From the NCBI RefSeq assembly GCF_030811715.1, contig NZ_JAUSRH010000003.1, positions 495,556 to 559,555 of the forward strand: DNA of 64,000 nucleotides, read 5' to 3'. Position 1 is the stretch's first letter; the number at the start of each line of letters is the position of its first letter. Shown piece after piece: positions 1 through 9,287 of the stretch. This DNA is from Sinomonas atrocyanea (GTDB lineage: Bacteria > Actinomycetota > Actinomycetes > Actinomycetales > Micrococcaceae). The notes under the pieces were generated by a model. It was not told where the DNA came from, ran no database searches, and saw only the letters and a list, made by a program, of their open reading frames with translations. Made by a program: the position numbers and the translations under genes.

Positions 1-1166
1 TCGGTGAGGGCACGCTCCCAGCGGGCGAGGACCTCGGCGGTGTGCCCGTCGCCACCGTCCGCCGTCGCGACGCCCGTGTCCGCCGCGAGCTTCGCCGCCG
101 CCTCGAAGTACATCCACTGCAGCTCGAGCCCGGTGACCTGCCGCCCGTCGAGCAGGCGGACCCTCTCCCCCAGAGAGGTGTCGTGGCTGAGCCGGTGCAT
201 GGCGGACACCGGCTCGTGCACCTCGACCTGGGGCGCCCTGCCGGCCTCGATGAGGCTCAGCACGAGCGCCGTGGTGCCGAACTTGAGGTAGTTCGCCACA
301 TGGCTCACGTTGGCGTCGCCGATGATCACGTGGAGCCGGCGGTACTTGTCCGCGACCGCGTGCGGTTCGTCGCGGGTATTGATGATGGGGCGCCGCATGG
401 TGGTCTCGAGGCCAACCTCGGCCTCGAAGTAGTCCGCACGCTGGCTGACCTGGTACCCCGGACCCTTGCCGTCCTGCCCGAGCCCCACCCGCCCGGCACC
501 GCAGACGAGCTGCCGCGAGACGAAGAACGGGGTCAGTCCCCGGACGAGGTCGGAGAAGGGCACCGAGCGGGGCACGAGGTAGTTCTCGTGCGAGCCGTAG
601 GAGGCGCCCTTGCCGTCGGTGTTGTTCTTGTAGAGGTTGATGGGGCCCCGGGCCGGGTCATCGGCGAGGGCACGCACCGTGGCGAGCGCCACGGCATCCC
701 CCGCGACGTCCCACCGGAGGGCATCTCGGGGGTTGGTCACCTCGGGGCTCGAGTACTCGGGGTGGGCGTGGTCGACGTACAGGCGCGCCCCGTTGCCGAG
801 CACGAGGTTCATCAGGGCCGGTTCCTGGTCGCCGTCGAGCTCGATCTCCGCCGGCCCGTGGGCCAGCGCGACCGCTTCCGCCGTGAGCACGGGCTCTGCA
901 TCCGTGAGCTGGTCCGGATGCGCCTCGGACCGCTCGACGGACCAGCCGCGCGCGTCGCGCAGGGGCGTCTCATCGGTGTAGTCCCAGCCCGTCTCGGGGC
1001 GGCTGGCCGAGCGGGTCAGCCGCGCGTAGGCGGCGATGACCTGCGAGGACAGCCAGGTGGCGTTGGCCCCCGGGGAGTTCGGCGCGTGGATGCCGAACTC
1101 CGTCTCGGAGCCCATGACGCGCTGGGTTCCCCCGGCCGCGAGGCCGGGGCTCGGGTCGCTGCTCAC
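1..1166 (-). CDS. dop: Dop, depupylase/Pup deamidase (3' end outside the window)
   Basis: Dop deamidates the C-terminal Gln of Pup to Glu and removes Pup from tagged proteins; it belongs to the PafA/Dop carboxylate-amine ligase fold. The protein opens with the family nucleotide-binding motif GSETEFG, followed by WDY..ETPLRDARGW, which matches Dop rather than PafA. Further in are NLVLGNGARLYVDHAHPEYSS and NLYKNNTDGKGASYGSHENY (metal/ATP-site segments). About 388 residues are visible; the family has about 500, so the C-terminus is missing at position 1. The chosen start is GTG 1166, preceded by GGGAGAG on the minus strand; ATG 1115 is an internal alternative. It follows arc by about 9 nt, the usual order arc-dop-pup. 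The protein family is clear; only the start is uncertain. Confidence 0.93.
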   Translation of the reverse strand, partial: MSSDPSPGLAAGGTQRVMGSETEFGIHAPNSPGANATWLSSQVIAAYARLTRSASRPETGWDYTDETPLRDARGWSVERSEAHPDQLTDAEPVLTAEAVALAHGPAEIELDGDQEPALMNLVLGNGARLYVDHAHPEYSSPEVTNPRDALRWDVAGDAVALATVRALADDPARGPINLYKNNTDGKGASYGSHENYLVPRSVPFSDLVRGLTPFFVSRQLVCGAGRVGLGQDGKGPGYQVSQRADYFEAEVGLETTMRRPIINTRDEPHAVADKYRRLHVIIGDANVSHVANYLKFGTTALVLSLIEAGRAPQVEVHEPVSAMHRLSHDTSLGERVRLLDGRQVTGLELQWMYFEAAAKLAADTGVATADGGDGHTAEVLARWERALT

Positions 1167-1175
1167 TGCTCTCCC

Positions 1176-2927
1176 TTACAGGTACTGGCCCGTGCTGGGG
1201 GTGGTCTCGATGGTCCTGCCGGGCTCGGCGCCGCCCTTGCCCTGGACGATGGTGCGGATGTAGGTGATCCGTTCGCCCTTCTTGCCCGAGATGCGTGCCC
1301 AGTCGTCCGGGTTCGTGGTGTTGGGCATGTCCTCGTGCTCGCGGAACTCGTCGGCGACCGCCCGCAGCAGATGGTCCATGCGCAGGCCCTTGGCGCCGGT
1401 CATGAGGAGTTCCTTGATCGCGGCCTTCTTGGCACGGTCGACCACGTTCTGGATCACGGCGCCGGAGTTGAAGTCCTTGAAGTAGAGGATCTCGGTGTCC
1501 CCATTGGCGTAGGTGACCTCGAGGTACTCGGTGGACTTGTCCGCCGCGTACATCGCCTCGACGGTGCGCTGGATCATCATGGCGACCGTGGCCGCCGGGT
1601 CCCCGCCGCACTCGGCGAGGTCCGCGGCATGGATCGGCAGGTCGTCGGTGAGGTACTTGGAGAAGATGTCCGCGGCGGCCTCGGCGTCCGGCCGCTGGAT
1701 CTTGATCTTCACGTCGAGTCGGCCCGGGCGCAGGATGGCGGGGTCGATCATGTCCTCCCGGTTGGAGGCGCCGATGACGATCACGTTGTCGAGCCGTTCC
1801 ACGCCGTCAATCTCGCTGAGCAGCTGCGGCACGATCGTGGTCTCGACGTCCGAGGAGACCCCGGTGCCGCGGGTGCGGAACAGGGAGTCCATCTCGTCGA
1901 AGAACACCACGACCGGGCTGCCGTCCGAGGCCTTCTCCCGGGCACGGGCGAAGATCAGCCGGATGTGCCGCTCCGTCTCGCCCACGTACTTGTCGAGCAG
2001 TTCCGGGCCCTTGATGTTCAGGAAGTAGCTCTTGACGTCCGCGCTGCCGGCGCGCTCCATGGCGCGGACCGCGAGCGAGTTGGCCACGGCCTTGGCGATG
2101 AGGGTCTTGCCGCACCCCGGAGGGCCGTAGAGCAGGATGCCCTTCGGGGCCTTGAGCCCGTGCTCCCGGTAGAGGTCCGGGTGCAGGAACGGCAGCTCGA
2201 CGGCGTCGCGGATCTGCTCGATCTGCGAGGCGAGGCCGCCGATGTCCGCGTAGCTGATGTCCGGCACCTCCTCGAGGACGAGGTTCTCGACCTCGGACCG
2301 GGGCACCTTCTCCAGCGCGTACCCGGTCCGGTTGTCCACCGAGACCGCGTCGCCGACGCGCAGGCGCTCGAGCTGGAGCGGGCCCGAGAGCCTGAGGACG
2401 CGCTCCTCGTCGCCGCGGCCGATGACGAGCACGCGGTCCTGGCCGAGCAGCTCCTTGATGGTGACCAGCTCGCCCGAGCGCTCGTAGCCGAGTCCGGCGA
2501 CGACCTCGAAGGCCTCGTTGAGGAGCACCTCCTGGCCCACGCTGAGTTCGGACACGCTCACGAGCGGGCTCAGCCCCACGCGCATCTTCCGGCCGCTCGT
2601 GACGACGTCGACGCTCTCGTCAGTCACGGCCGCGGAGGCGCCCCCGGCCGGGCGCCGGCGGTTGAGCTGGACGATGCTGCCGAACGAATACGGTGGCTGG
2701 CCCTCGTGCTCGAGGGCGGCCTTGAGGCGCACGATCTCTGCCTTGGCGGTCTTGAGCATCTCCGTCATGCGGGAGTTGTTGCCCGTGGCGGCGGCGAGCT
2801 GCCGGTCGACAGCGCGCAGCTTGTCCCGCAGCACATTGATCTGCCGCTCGGCAATGCTCAGCTGCTCAGCCTGGGCCGACGGAGGCAATGCCTCGGGGCC
2901 GGTGCCCGACTGTCCGTTCTCCACCAT
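1176..2927 (-). CDS. arc: ARC/Mpa proteasome-associated AAA+ ATPase
   Basis: ARC forms a hexamer that recognises pupylated proteins, unfolds them and feeds them to the 20S proteasome. The 583-residue protein has an N-terminal coiled coil (about 20-75) that binds Pup, OB-fold interdomains (about 90-205) and one AAA module with Walker A GPPGCGKT at 268-275 and Walker B with DEMD at 344-347. The C-terminus is GQYL, the tail that docks into the proteasome alpha ring, so a 20S core is probably encoded elsewhere in this genome (inference). ATG 2927 is chosen because GAGGA lies about 10 nt upstream; GTG 2936 would leave almost no spacing. dop follows directly. A TAGTGT hexamer about 90 nt upstream could be its promoter. 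Confidence 0.95.
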   Translation of the reverse strand: MVENGQSGTGPEALPPSAQAEQLSIAERQINVLRDKLRAVDRQLAAATGNNSRMTEMLKTAKAEIVRLKAALEHEGQPPYSFGSIVQLNRRRPAGGASAAVTDESVDVVTSGRKMRVGLSPLVSVSELSVGQEVLLNEAFEVVAGLGYERSGELVTIKELLGQDRVLVIGRGDEERVLRLSGPLQLERLRVGDAVSVDNRTGYALEKVPRSEVENLVLEEVPDISYADIGGLASQIEQIRDAVELPFLHPDLYREHGLKAPKGILLYGPPGCGKTLIAKAVANSLAVRAMERAGSADVKSYFLNIKGPELLDKYVGETERHIRLIFARAREKASDGSPVVVFFDEMDSLFRTRGTGVSSDVETTIVPQLLSEIDGVERLDNVIVIGASNREDMIDPAILRPGRLDVKIKIQRPDAEAAADIFSKYLTDDLPIHAADLAECGGDPAATVAMMIQRTVEAMYAADKSTEYLEVTYANGDTEILYFKDFNSGAVIQNVVDRAKKAAIKELLMTGAKGLRMDHLLRAVADEFREHEDMPNTTNPDDWARISGKKGERITYIRTIVQGKGGAEPGRTIETTPSTGQYL

Positions 2928-3015
2928 CGCAACCACGTCCTCTTCGATCCGTGCCGCCCCTGCGGGCTGCCGGGGCGCCCGGCGCGGACGCCGGAGCCAC
3001 TCCCCTCATGCATCG

Positions 3016-3021
3016 ACACTA
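3016..3021 (-). promoter_or_regulatory. Candidate -10 hexamer for arc-dop
   Basis: TAGTGT on the minus strand fits the TANNNT -10 consensus and lies in the only gap (2928-3105) upstream of arc. It would give a leader of about 80 nt. No clear -35 element is visible, so this is tentative. Confidence 0.35.
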
Positions 3022-3105
3022 GCGCGGCATGCTCGTCACGTACCCCACCGGCGAGCCTTGGAAACCGAACAGTTACATGCCTTCCGCAGCGTGGAAACGC
3101 AGGAT

Positions 3106-4110
3106 TCAGGACTCCTGGCTGCCGGCCCGCGCGTCCCGGGCGGCGCGCCGGAGCTTGCGGTCGGAGACGGTCCGCTCGCCCACCGACTCAGGCGTCCAGG
3201 CGTTGAGGTCCTCCTCGCTGAACTCCGCCTTGTTGCGCTTCTTGCGGACGAGAGGTGCCACGCCCTCGGCGAGGCGGCGCGTGGTGAGGAGGAAGCCGGT
3301 GTGCCCGACCATGCGGTGCTCGGGGCGCACCGCGAGGCCCTCGAGGTGCCAGCCGCGCACCATCGACTCCCACGCGTCCGGCTCGGTGAAGCGGCCGTCG
3401 GCCCGGATCGCCTCCGCCGTGCGCGAGAGCTGGGTCGCGGTCGCGACGTAGTTGATCCAGACCCCGCCCGGGGCGAGGACCGTGGCGACGGCCTCGAGGC
3501 ACTCCCACGGGGCGAGCATGTCGAGGACCACTCGGTCCACGCTGCCGGGCTCCTCCGCGGCGACGACCTCGTCCTGGAAGTCGCCGAGCGAGATGCGCCA
3601 CGCCGGGTGGGGGCCGCCGAAGATCGTCTCGACGTTCCCGCGGGCGATGTCCGCGAACTCCTCGCGGCGCTCGAACGAGTGGAGGTAGCCGCCGTCGCCC
3701 ACGGCCCGCAGCAGAGAGATCGAGAGCGCCCCGGAGCCCACCCCCGCCTCGACCACGCGCGCGCCGGGGAAGATGTCCGCCATCGTCACGATCTGGCCCG
3801 CGTCCTTGGGGTAGACCACGGCGGCGCCGCGCGGCATCGACAGCACGAAGTCGGACAGCAGCGGGCGCAGGGCCTGGTACTGGTGGCCGGCCGTGTTCGT
3901 CACGACCGAGCCGTCCGGCCGGCCGATGATCTCGGAGTGGTTGAGGAAGCCCTTGTGCGTGTGGAAGGCGCCGCCCTCGGCGAGCGTGATGGTGTTCATC
4001 CGGCCGCGCTCGTCGGTCAGCTGCACGCGCTCCCCGACGCGGAAGGGGCCTCGTCGGTTCGCCGCACCGGTGGGTCCGTCCGCCGCGGCGGGCTGGGCGG
4101 TCAAGCTCAT
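3106..4110 (-). CDS. trmI: tRNA (adenine-N1)-methyltransferase TrmI (m1A58)
   Basis: The enzyme methylates adenine 58 in the T-loop of tRNAs using S-adenosylmethionine. The N-terminus has a small beta domain, then the substrate segment HTHKGFLNHSEIIG, then a Rossmann methyltransferase core with the SAM motif VVEAGVGSGALS and the catalytic-region sequence VDRVVLDMLAPWECLEAV. At 334 residues it is longer than the roughly 280 of the M. tuberculosis homologue, mainly through a basic C-terminal tail (RKKRNK). ATG 4110 has GAGAGGA upstream at good spacing. It sits between the M50 protease and arc, all on the minus strand; trmI near the proteasome accessory genes is standard actinobacterial synteny. 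Confidence 0.94.
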   Translation of the reverse strand: MSLTAQPAAADGPTGAANRRGPFRVGERVQLTDERGRMNTITLAEGGAFHTHKGFLNHSEIIGRPDGSVVTNTAGHQYQALRPLLSDFVLSMPRGAAVVYPKDAGQIVTMADIFPGARVVEAGVGSGALSISLLRAVGDGGYLHSFERREEFADIARGNVETIFGGPHPAWRISLGDFQDEVVAAEEPGSVDRVVLDMLAPWECLEAVATVLAPGGVWINYVATATQLSRTAEAIRADGRFTEPDAWESMVRGWHLEGLAVRPEHRMVGHTGFLLTTRRLAEGVAPLVRKKRNKAEFSEEDLNAWTPESVGERTVSDRKLRRAARDARAGSQES

Positions 4111-4162
4111 GGGTGTCCTCTCTGGCCCCGTCGCCTGGCGACGGGGCGGTCAAATGGGGCTG

Positions 4163-5311
4163 CTACCTGGCGGGCCGCAGGGGCCGGCCGGAGATCACGG
4201 CGACGACGTCACGCTGGCTCAGGAGCCCCGTGACGCGTCCGGCGGCGTCCACCACGGCGTACTCCGTGCCGGCGAGCTGGGCGAGGTACTGGATGAGCTC
4301 CTGGCCCGCCGCGGTGTCCGGGACGTACGCGCCCGGGGCGAGCGCGTAGCCGACGGCGGTCACGGGCGTCGTCGCCCGCGCGGGGGCCGGCACGCGGTCG
4401 ATCGCCGACGGATCCACCACTCCCTGCGGCTTCCCCTCGGGCGAGCAGAGCACGACGGCGACCCCCGCCTCCGCGCCGGCCCGCACCGCCTCGTCCACGC
4501 TGGCGAAGTTGGGGATGCCCACCGCCGGACGCGCGAGGCGCCCGGCGACCACCTCGGGCAGCCGCGAGCGGAATCCGGCATGCCGGATCGAAGCGGAGGC
4601 GCCCTGCCACAGGAACACCGCGACGAGGAGCGTGACCATGGTGAACGGGAGGTCGAGCTGATCGCCCTGGGCGAGGGGAACCACGACCGCGAGGAGCACG
4701 ATGCCCGCCACGATCGCCCGGCCGGTCCAGCCTGCGGCGATGGTGCCCTTCTCCTGCGAGCCGGTGGCCTTCCAGACGGCGCTCTCGACGATGCGGCCGC
4801 CGTCGAGCGGCAGGCCCGGCAGCACGTTGAAGACGGCGATGAGGAAGTTGGCCCACATGAAGATGTTCACGAGGATGTCCGCCACGCCCGTGAGGTGGAC
4901 GCCGGATACGACGAGCCACGCGGCACCGGCCAGCACGAAGTTCGCGCCGGGACCGGCGAGGGCTACCGCGACGGAGCGCGCCGGGGTCGCGGTGAACGCC
5001 TCGAACTGCGTGTGGCCGCCCCACAGGTTGAGCACGATCTTCTGGCTGGGCCAGCCGAACGCACGGGCCGTGAGGGCATGCGCGAGCTCGTGGACCAGAA
5101 CTGAGAGCAGGAGCAGGACCGCGTAGGCGAACGCGACGAGGTAGGCGGCGATCCCGAGCTGGGGCTGGCGCAGCTGGAGCGTGGGGCCGTACACGATGAC
5201 CGTGAAGGCGGCGATGACGAACCAGGAGTAGGCGAGCACCACGGGCACGCCCGCGATCCGCCCGAGGGGGATCCCCTCGCGCCGGCTCTCCGACTCGTGG
5301 CTGCCGCTCAT
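4163..5311 (-). CDS. Site-2 protease family protein (M50) with CBS domains
   Basis: This is an intramembrane zinc metalloprotease of the M50/Rip3-like group, expected to cut transmembrane substrates such as anti-sigma factors. Membrane segments occur at about 22-42 and 55-75. The zinc motif HELAH is at 74-78 and the second metal motif NVLPGLPLDGG follows two further hydrophobic stretches. Residues from about 245 to the end are soluble and resemble a CBS pair, consistent with nucleotide or small-ligand sensing. The length of 382 is normal for the M50-CBS group. ATG 5311 overlaps the HAD stop as ATGA, so the two are translationally coupled. A longer frame reading upstream through the HAD gene is a shadow. 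The substrate is unknown. Confidence 0.9.
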   Translation of the reverse strand: MSGSHESESRREGIPLGRIAGVPVVLAYSWFVIAAFTVIVYGPTLQLRQPQLGIAAYLVAFAYAVLLLLSVLVHELAHALTARAFGWPSQKIVLNLWGGHTQFEAFTATPARSVAVALAGPGANFVLAGAAWLVVSGVHLTGVADILVNIFMWANFLIAVFNVLPGLPLDGGRIVESAVWKATGSQEKGTIAAGWTGRAIVAGIVLLAVVVPLAQGDQLDLPFTMVTLLVAVFLWQGASASIRHAGFRSRLPEVVAGRLARPAVGIPNFASVDEAVRAGAEAGVAVVLCSPEGKPQGVVDPSAIDRVPAPARATTPVTAVGYALAPGAYVPDTAAGQELIQYLAQLAGTEYAVVDAAGRVTGLLSQRDVVAVISGRPLRPAR

Positions 5312-6054
5312 GACGCGCCCCCGGCTGTCGTGCCGGCGAGGGAGGCCTCCAGGGCTGCGGCGAGGTCGCGCGGCGTCCGGCCTGCGAGTGTCTCCCAGTG
5401 CTCCACCCCGAGGTGGACGGGCACGGCGAGGGCGTTCGGGACGACGACGGTGGCGAGCCCGGCGGCGTTGGACGAGGTGGCCCCGGGGGTCGAGTCCTCG
5501 ACGGCGAGGCACTCGGTCAGCGCGAGCCCCGGGAGGCCTGCCGCGAGCAGCTCGACGCCGCGCAGGTAGGGCTCGGGGTCGGGCTTGCCGCGGCTCACCG
5601 AGTCCCCGGTGACGATGGCGGAGAACGTGCCCTCGGGGAGGTGGTCGACGATGCGGTGCGCCATGGGCTTCTCGGACATGGTGACGAGGGCGCAGTGGAT
5701 GCCCTCGGCCCGCAGGGCCGCGAGGAGTTCCCGCGCGCCGGGGCGCCACGGCACGGCCTCGCCGAGCTGCTCGATGACCCGCCCGGTGAGGGCGTCGATG
5801 ATCTCGCGCACGCCCATCCGGACGCCGCCCTCCTGGAGCATGCGTGCGGACGTGGTCAGCGCCTGGCCGACGAGCCGCATCGCCTGCTCGTGGGCCCACG
5901 CCCCGCCGAAGCGCTCGACGAGCTCGCGCTCCGCGGTGATCCAGTACGGCTCGGTGTCCACGAGCGTGCCGTCCATGTCCCACAGGACGGCTCGCAGCGG
6001 CGCGGCGCTGCCGAGGGCAGGGCTGGTGGCAGGATTCTCGGCCGGGAGACGCAT
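5308..6054 (-). CDS. HAD-superfamily phosphatase (beta-phosphoglucomutase-like)
   Basis: A HAD hydrolase of the phosphatase/mutase subgroup. The nucleophile motif DMDGTLVDTEP lies near the N-terminus (about residue 28), motif II is VTMSEKP, the lysine region reads GDSVSRGKPDPEPYL and the acidic motif IV is CLAVEDSTPG. A helical cap domain sits between motifs I and II. The 248-residue length is usual. The substrate cannot be told from sequence; sugar phosphates are typical for the group. ATG 6054 is chosen because TAGACT (6067-6062 on the minus strand) ends 7 nt upstream, fitting a leaderless transcript; GTG 6060 would lie only 1 nt after that hexamer. It is coupled to the M50 protease by an ATGA overlap. 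Confidence 0.9.
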   Translation of the reverse strand: MRLPAENPATSPALGSAAPLRAVLWDMDGTLVDTEPYWITAERELVERFGGAWAHEQAMRLVGQALTTSARMLQEGGVRMGVREIIDALTGRVIEQLGEAVPWRPGARELLAALRAEGIHCALVTMSEKPMAHRIVDHLPEGTFSAIVTGDSVSRGKPDPEPYLRGVELLAAGLPGLALTECLAVEDSTPGATSSNAAGLATVVVPNALAVPVHLGVEHWETLAGRTPRDLAAALEASLAGTTAGGAS

Positions 6055-6061
6055 ATGCACC

Positions 6062-6106
6062 AGTCTAGGGTGCCAGCCCGGCCCGCACGGGCGTGCGCGC
6101 TAGTCT
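6062..6106. promoter_or_regulatory. Divergent leaderless promoters for the HAD and PAC2 genes
   Basis: Two TANNNT hexamers face away from each other: TAGACT on the minus strand (6067-6062) ends 7 nt before ATG 6054, and TAGTCT on the plus strand (6101-6106) ends 6 nt before ATG 6113. Neither start has a Shine-Dalgarno sequence, so both transcripts probably begin at or near the start codon. Confidence 0.55.
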
Positions 6107-6112
6107 GGACCG

Positions 6113-7015
6113 ATGAACGAGTTCGACGCCGACGCCCCGGCTCCCCATCCCGGCCTCTTCCCGGTTCCTGCCGCGGGCGAGCGGGTCACGGTGATGCTCG
6201 CCGCGTTCGAGGGCTGGAACGATGCGGGCGAGGCTGCGAGCGATGCGCTGCGGTACCTCCGGCGCGCCTTCGGGGCCCAGCGCGTCGGGTCCATCGACGC
6301 GGACGACTTCTACGACTTCCAGTTCACCCGCCCGACCGTGCGCCAGACCGGCTCTGGGCGCCGACGCATCAAGTGGCCCACCACGAAGGTCTCGACGGCG
6401 CGCGTGGAGGGCCACCCGGTGGACCTGGTCTTCGTCCAGGGCACCGAGCCCTCCTACCGCTGGCGCGCCTTCACGGACGAGCTGGTCGAGTACCTCGACG
6501 ACCTCGAGGTCGACTACCTGATCGTCCTCGGCGCGCTCCTGGCCGATGTGCCGCACTCCCGCCCGATCCCCGTGACCGCTACGAGCGAGAACGACGAGGT
6601 GCGCGAACGCCTCAACCTCGAGGCTTCCCAGTACGAGGGGCCCACCGGGATCGTGGGCGTCTTCGCGGATGCTGCTGACCACCACGGGACGCCGACCGTG
6701 TCCGTGTGGGCCGCTGTCCCGCACTACGTGGCGCAGGCCCCCTCCCCCAAGGCCCAGCTCGCGATCCTCCACCGCATCGAGGAGCTCCTCCAGATCCCGC
6801 TCGACACGAACGAGCTCGCGGAGGACGCCGAGGCGTGGGAGCGCGGGGTGAACGAGCTCGCCACCGAGGATCCGGAGGTGGCCGCCTACATCCACCAGCT
6901 CGAGGAGGCCAAGGACACGGCCGACCTCCCCGAGGCCTCGGGCGAGTCGATCGCCCGTGAGTTCGAGCGCTACCTCAAGCGCCGCGGCAAGGACAACCCG
7001 CCGGCCGGCGGCTGA
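6113..7015 (+). CDS. PAC2 family protein
   Basis: PAC2 proteins share a fold with eukaryotic proteasome assembly chaperone 2. In actinobacteria they are widespread and their function is not established. The 300-residue protein begins with a short acidic lead, then AAFEGWNDAGEAAS, a hallmark of the family, and later GALLADVPHSRPIPVTATS and PTGIVGVFADAA. The C-terminal 60 residues are charged and helical. The start ATG has no ribosome binding site and follows TAGTCT by 6 nt. It is divergent from the HAD gene and close to arc/dop; a link to proteasome assembly is only suggested by this position. Confidence 0.9.
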   Translation: MNEFDADAPAPHPGLFPVPAAGERVTVMLAAFEGWNDAGEAASDALRYLRRAFGAQRVGSIDADDFYDFQFTRPTVRQTGSGRRRIKWPTTKVSTARVEGHPVDLVFVQGTEPSYRWRAFTDELVEYLDDLEVDYLIVLGALLADVPHSRPIPVTATSENDEVRERLNLEASQYEGPTGIVGVFADAADHHGTPTVSVWAAVPHYVAQAPSPKAQLAILHRIEELLQIPLDTNELAEDAEAWERGVNELATEDPEVAAYIHQLEEAKDTADLPEASGESIAREFERYLKRRGKDNPPAGG

Positions 7016-7057
7016 GCCAGGCCCTCCCCCGCCGAGGCCGACCCAGCGGAGGCCGAC

Positions 7058-8335
7058 CTAGCCGAGGTCGATGCCGAGCAGGGCGTCGACAGCGGCGGCG
7101 GCCAGCGCGCCGTCGTCCGCGCTCGTGGCACTGCCGGCGAGCGAGTCCTCGGCCCACTTGTCCACCGCGGCCAGCGCGCGCGGCGCGTCGAGGTCGTCGG
7201 TGAGGGCACCGCGGATCTCGTCCAGGAGCGGCTCGGCCGATCCCGGCAGGGCGCGGCCGACGGCGCGGCGCCAGGTCTCGAGCCGCCGCACCGAAGCGTC
7301 GAGCAGCTCGCCCGTCCACTCCCAGTCGGAGCGGTAGTGGTTGGCGAGGACGGCAAGCCGGATCGCTGCGGGCTCGACGCCGGCGGCGCGCAGCTTCGAG
7401 ACGATCACGAGGTTGCCCCGCGACTTGCTCATCTTCTCACCGTCCAGGCCCACCATGCCGGTGTGGGCGAAGTGCCGCGCGAGGGGCACGTGATGCAGGC
7501 TCCACGCGTGCCCCGCACCCATCTCGTGATGCGGGAAGGCGAGGTCGGAGCCGCCGCCCTGCACGGTGAACGGCGCGGGGAGGAACTTCTGGGCGATGAC
7601 GGTGCACTCGATGTGCCAGCCGGGCCGGCCGGGGCCGAGCGTCCCGCCGTCCCAGTGCGGCTCGCCGAGCCGGGCCTCGCGCCACAGGATCGGGTCGAGG
7701 GGACTGTGCTTGCCGGGCCGGTCCGGGTCGCCGCCGCGCTCGCCGAAGAGCTCGATCATCTCGGCGACGGTCAGGTGGGACACGTCGCCGAGGCGCCACG
7801 CCTCGGGGCTGTCGGCGCGGCGGGTCGCCTCGGTCACGTCGTAGTACACGTCGCTGTCGGGCTCGCCCTCGGCACCGGCGAGCTGGTAGGCGAGGCCTTC
7901 CGCGAGGAGGCGCTCGACCTCGGGGACGATCCACGGGATCGACTCGACGGCCCCGACGTAGTGGTCCGGGGCGAGGACCCGCAGGGCCTCCATGTCGGAC
8001 TGGAAGAGGTCGATCTGCTGGCGGGCGAGGGTGCGCCAGTCGACGCCGGTCGCGTCGGCGCGCTCGAGGAGCGGGTCATCGACGTCGGTCGTGTTCTGCA
8101 CGTAGGCGACCGTGCTGCCCGCGTCGCGCCAGATGCGGTTGAGGAGGTCGAACGCGAGGTAGGTGGAGGCGTGGCCCAGATGGGTCGCGTCGTAGGGGGT
8201 GATCCCGCACACATACATCGACTGCTCGGGGGCCGTCGGGATCTCCACGGTGTCACGCAGGCGCGTGTCGAAGAGCCGGACGGGGCCGGCCGAGCCGGGC
8301 AGCTGTGGGACGGGTGTCTGCCTCCAGGTTTTCAC
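7058..8335 (-). CDS. mshC: MshC, L-cysteine:GlcN-Ins ligase of mycothiol biosynthesis
   Basis: MshC joins cysteine to glucosaminyl-inositol with ATP, the fourth step of mycothiol synthesis. It is a class I aminoacyl-tRNA synthetase paralogue. The signature [18 protein letters not shown] places zinc ligand Cys43 before the HIGH-type motif HLGH (about 52-55). Other active-site segments are [12 protein letters not shown] and [13 protein letters not shown], and the KMSKS motif appears as EKMSKSRGN. It is 425 residues long, against about 410 in mycobacteria. The start is GTG 8335, 6 nt after a TAGAGT hexamer and without a ribosome binding site, so it is probably leaderless. Mycothiol production fits an actinobacterium. 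Confidence 0.96.
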   Translation of the reverse strand: MKTWRQTPVPQLPGSAGPVRLFDTRLRDTVEIPTAPEQSMYVCGITPYDATHLGHASTYLAFDLLNRIWRDAGSTVAYVQNTTDVDDPLLERADATGVDWRTLARQQIDLFQSDMEALRVLAPDHYVGAVESIPWIVPEVERLLAEGLAYQLAGAEGEPDSDVYYDVTEATRRADSPEAWRLGDVSHLTVAEMIELFGERGGDPDRPGKHSPLDPILWREARLGEPHWDGGTLGPGRPGWHIECTVIAQKFLPAPFTVQGGGSDLAFPHHEMGAGHAWSLHHVPLARHFAHTGMVGLDGEKMSKSRGNLVIVSKLRAAGVEPAAIRLAVLANHYRSDWEWTGELLDASVRRLETWRRAVGRALPGSAEPLLDEIRGALTDDLDAPRALAAVDKWAEDSLAGSATSADDGALAAAAVDALLGIDLG

Positions 8336-8341
8336 CCGACC

Positions 8342-8347
8342 ACTCTA
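8342..8347 (-). promoter_or_regulatory. -10 hexamer of mshC, overlapping the uppP stop codon
   Basis: TAGAGT on the minus strand ends 6 nt before GTG 8335. Its first three bases are the TAG stop codon of uppP, so mshC can be transcribed independently from inside the end of the upstream gene. Confidence 0.5.
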
Positions 8348-9184
8348 GTGCCCGGCAGTGATGACCCCGAATCCGAGGAGGACATAGAGCGCGGCGCCCA
8401 GGCCGATGCGGTACCAGACGAAGAGCCGGTAGGAGTTGTGCGAGACGTACTTGAGGAACCAGCCGATGATGACGTAGCCGACCACGAAGGCCACGACGGT
8501 CGCGACGGCGGTCTCCCCGAGCCCGTAGGGTCCGCCGTCGAACCCGCCCTTGAGCGACTTGAACAGCTGGTACAGGCCGGAGCCGAACACCGCAGGGATC
8601 GCGAGCAGGAAGGAGTACCGCGCCGCCGCCTCCCGGGTGTACCCCATCGAGAGGCCCGCCGTGATGGTGCCCCCCGAGCGCGAGACGCCGGGGATGAGGG
8701 CGAGCGCCTGCGCGAAGCCGTAGGCGATGCCGTGCCCGGTGCTGAGGTGGTCGAGGGTGCGCGCGTGCCGGCCTGCGGCGTCGGCCACGGCGAGGATGAG
8801 GCCGAACACGATCAGCGTCGTCGCCGTGATCCAGAGCGAACGGAGCACCGTCTCGATCTGGTCCTGGAACAGGAGGCCGAGGACCACGATCGGAATGCTG
8901 CCGAGGATCACGAGCCACCCCATCCGGGCGTCCGGGTCGCTGCGGGGGACGCGCCCGACGAGGGAACGGGCCCAGGCCCCGACGATCCGGACGATGTCGC
9001 GCCAGAAGTAGATGATGACCGCGGTCTCCGTGCCCAGCTGGGTGATCGCCGTGAAGGCCGCGCCGGGGTCCTGGGCGTTGGGCAGGAACTCTCCCACGAT
9101 CCGGAGGTGGGCGCTGGAGGACACGGGGAGGAATTCCGTCAGACCCTGGACGAGCCCGAGGAACGCGGCTTCGAGGAGATTCAC
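8345..9184 (-). CDS. uppP: Undecaprenyl-diphosphatase UppP/BacA
   Basis: This integral membrane enzyme recycles undecaprenyl pyrophosphate to the monophosphate carrier for peptidoglycan and other surface polymers, and confers bacitracin tolerance. Both family motifs are present: [17 protein letters not shown] near the N-terminus and [14 protein letters not shown] in the middle, with several hydrophobic helices around them and a last membrane segment near the C-terminus. It is 279 residues, as expected. GTG 9184 is chosen over GTG 9193 because the latter overlaps the TAGAGT hexamer that would serve as its own -10 element. It lies just upstream of mshC on the same strand. Confidence 0.95.
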   Translation of the reverse strand: MNLLEAAFLGLVQGLTEFLPVSSSAHLRIVGEFLPNAQDPGAAFTAITQLGTETAVIIYFWRDIVRIVGAWARSLVGRVPRSDPDARMGWLVILGSIPIVVLGLLFQDQIETVLRSLWITATTLIVFGLILAVADAAGRHARTLDHLSTGHGIAYGFAQALALIPGVSRSGGTITAGLSMGYTREAAARYSFLLAIPAVFGSGLYQLFKSLKGGFDGGPYGLGETAVATVVAFVVGYVIIGWFLKYVSHNSYRLFVWYRIGLGAALYVLLGFGVITAGH

Positions 9185-9191
9185 GCGTGCC

Positions 9192-9197
9192 ACTCTA
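9192..9197 (-). promoter_or_regulatory. -10 hexamer of uppP
   Basis: TAGAGT on the minus strand ends 7 nt before GTG 9184. No Shine-Dalgarno sequence precedes this start, which fits a leaderless transcript. Confidence 0.5.
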
Positions 9198-9287
9198 CGT
9201 GGGCGCGAGTGCCCAGCTGGGAATTCCCTGACAGCGGTGTCGCGTCCTCAGGGGAGCCCTGCCCGGCCCCCGCCGGTGTCCCGGGCC

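Noticed and set aside
42..3206. 1054-residue open frame on the plus strand over dop and arc
   Set aside because: Shadow of the real minus-strand genes. The translation is Arg/Val/His/Asp-rich without any domain, while the minus frames give clear Dop and ARC.
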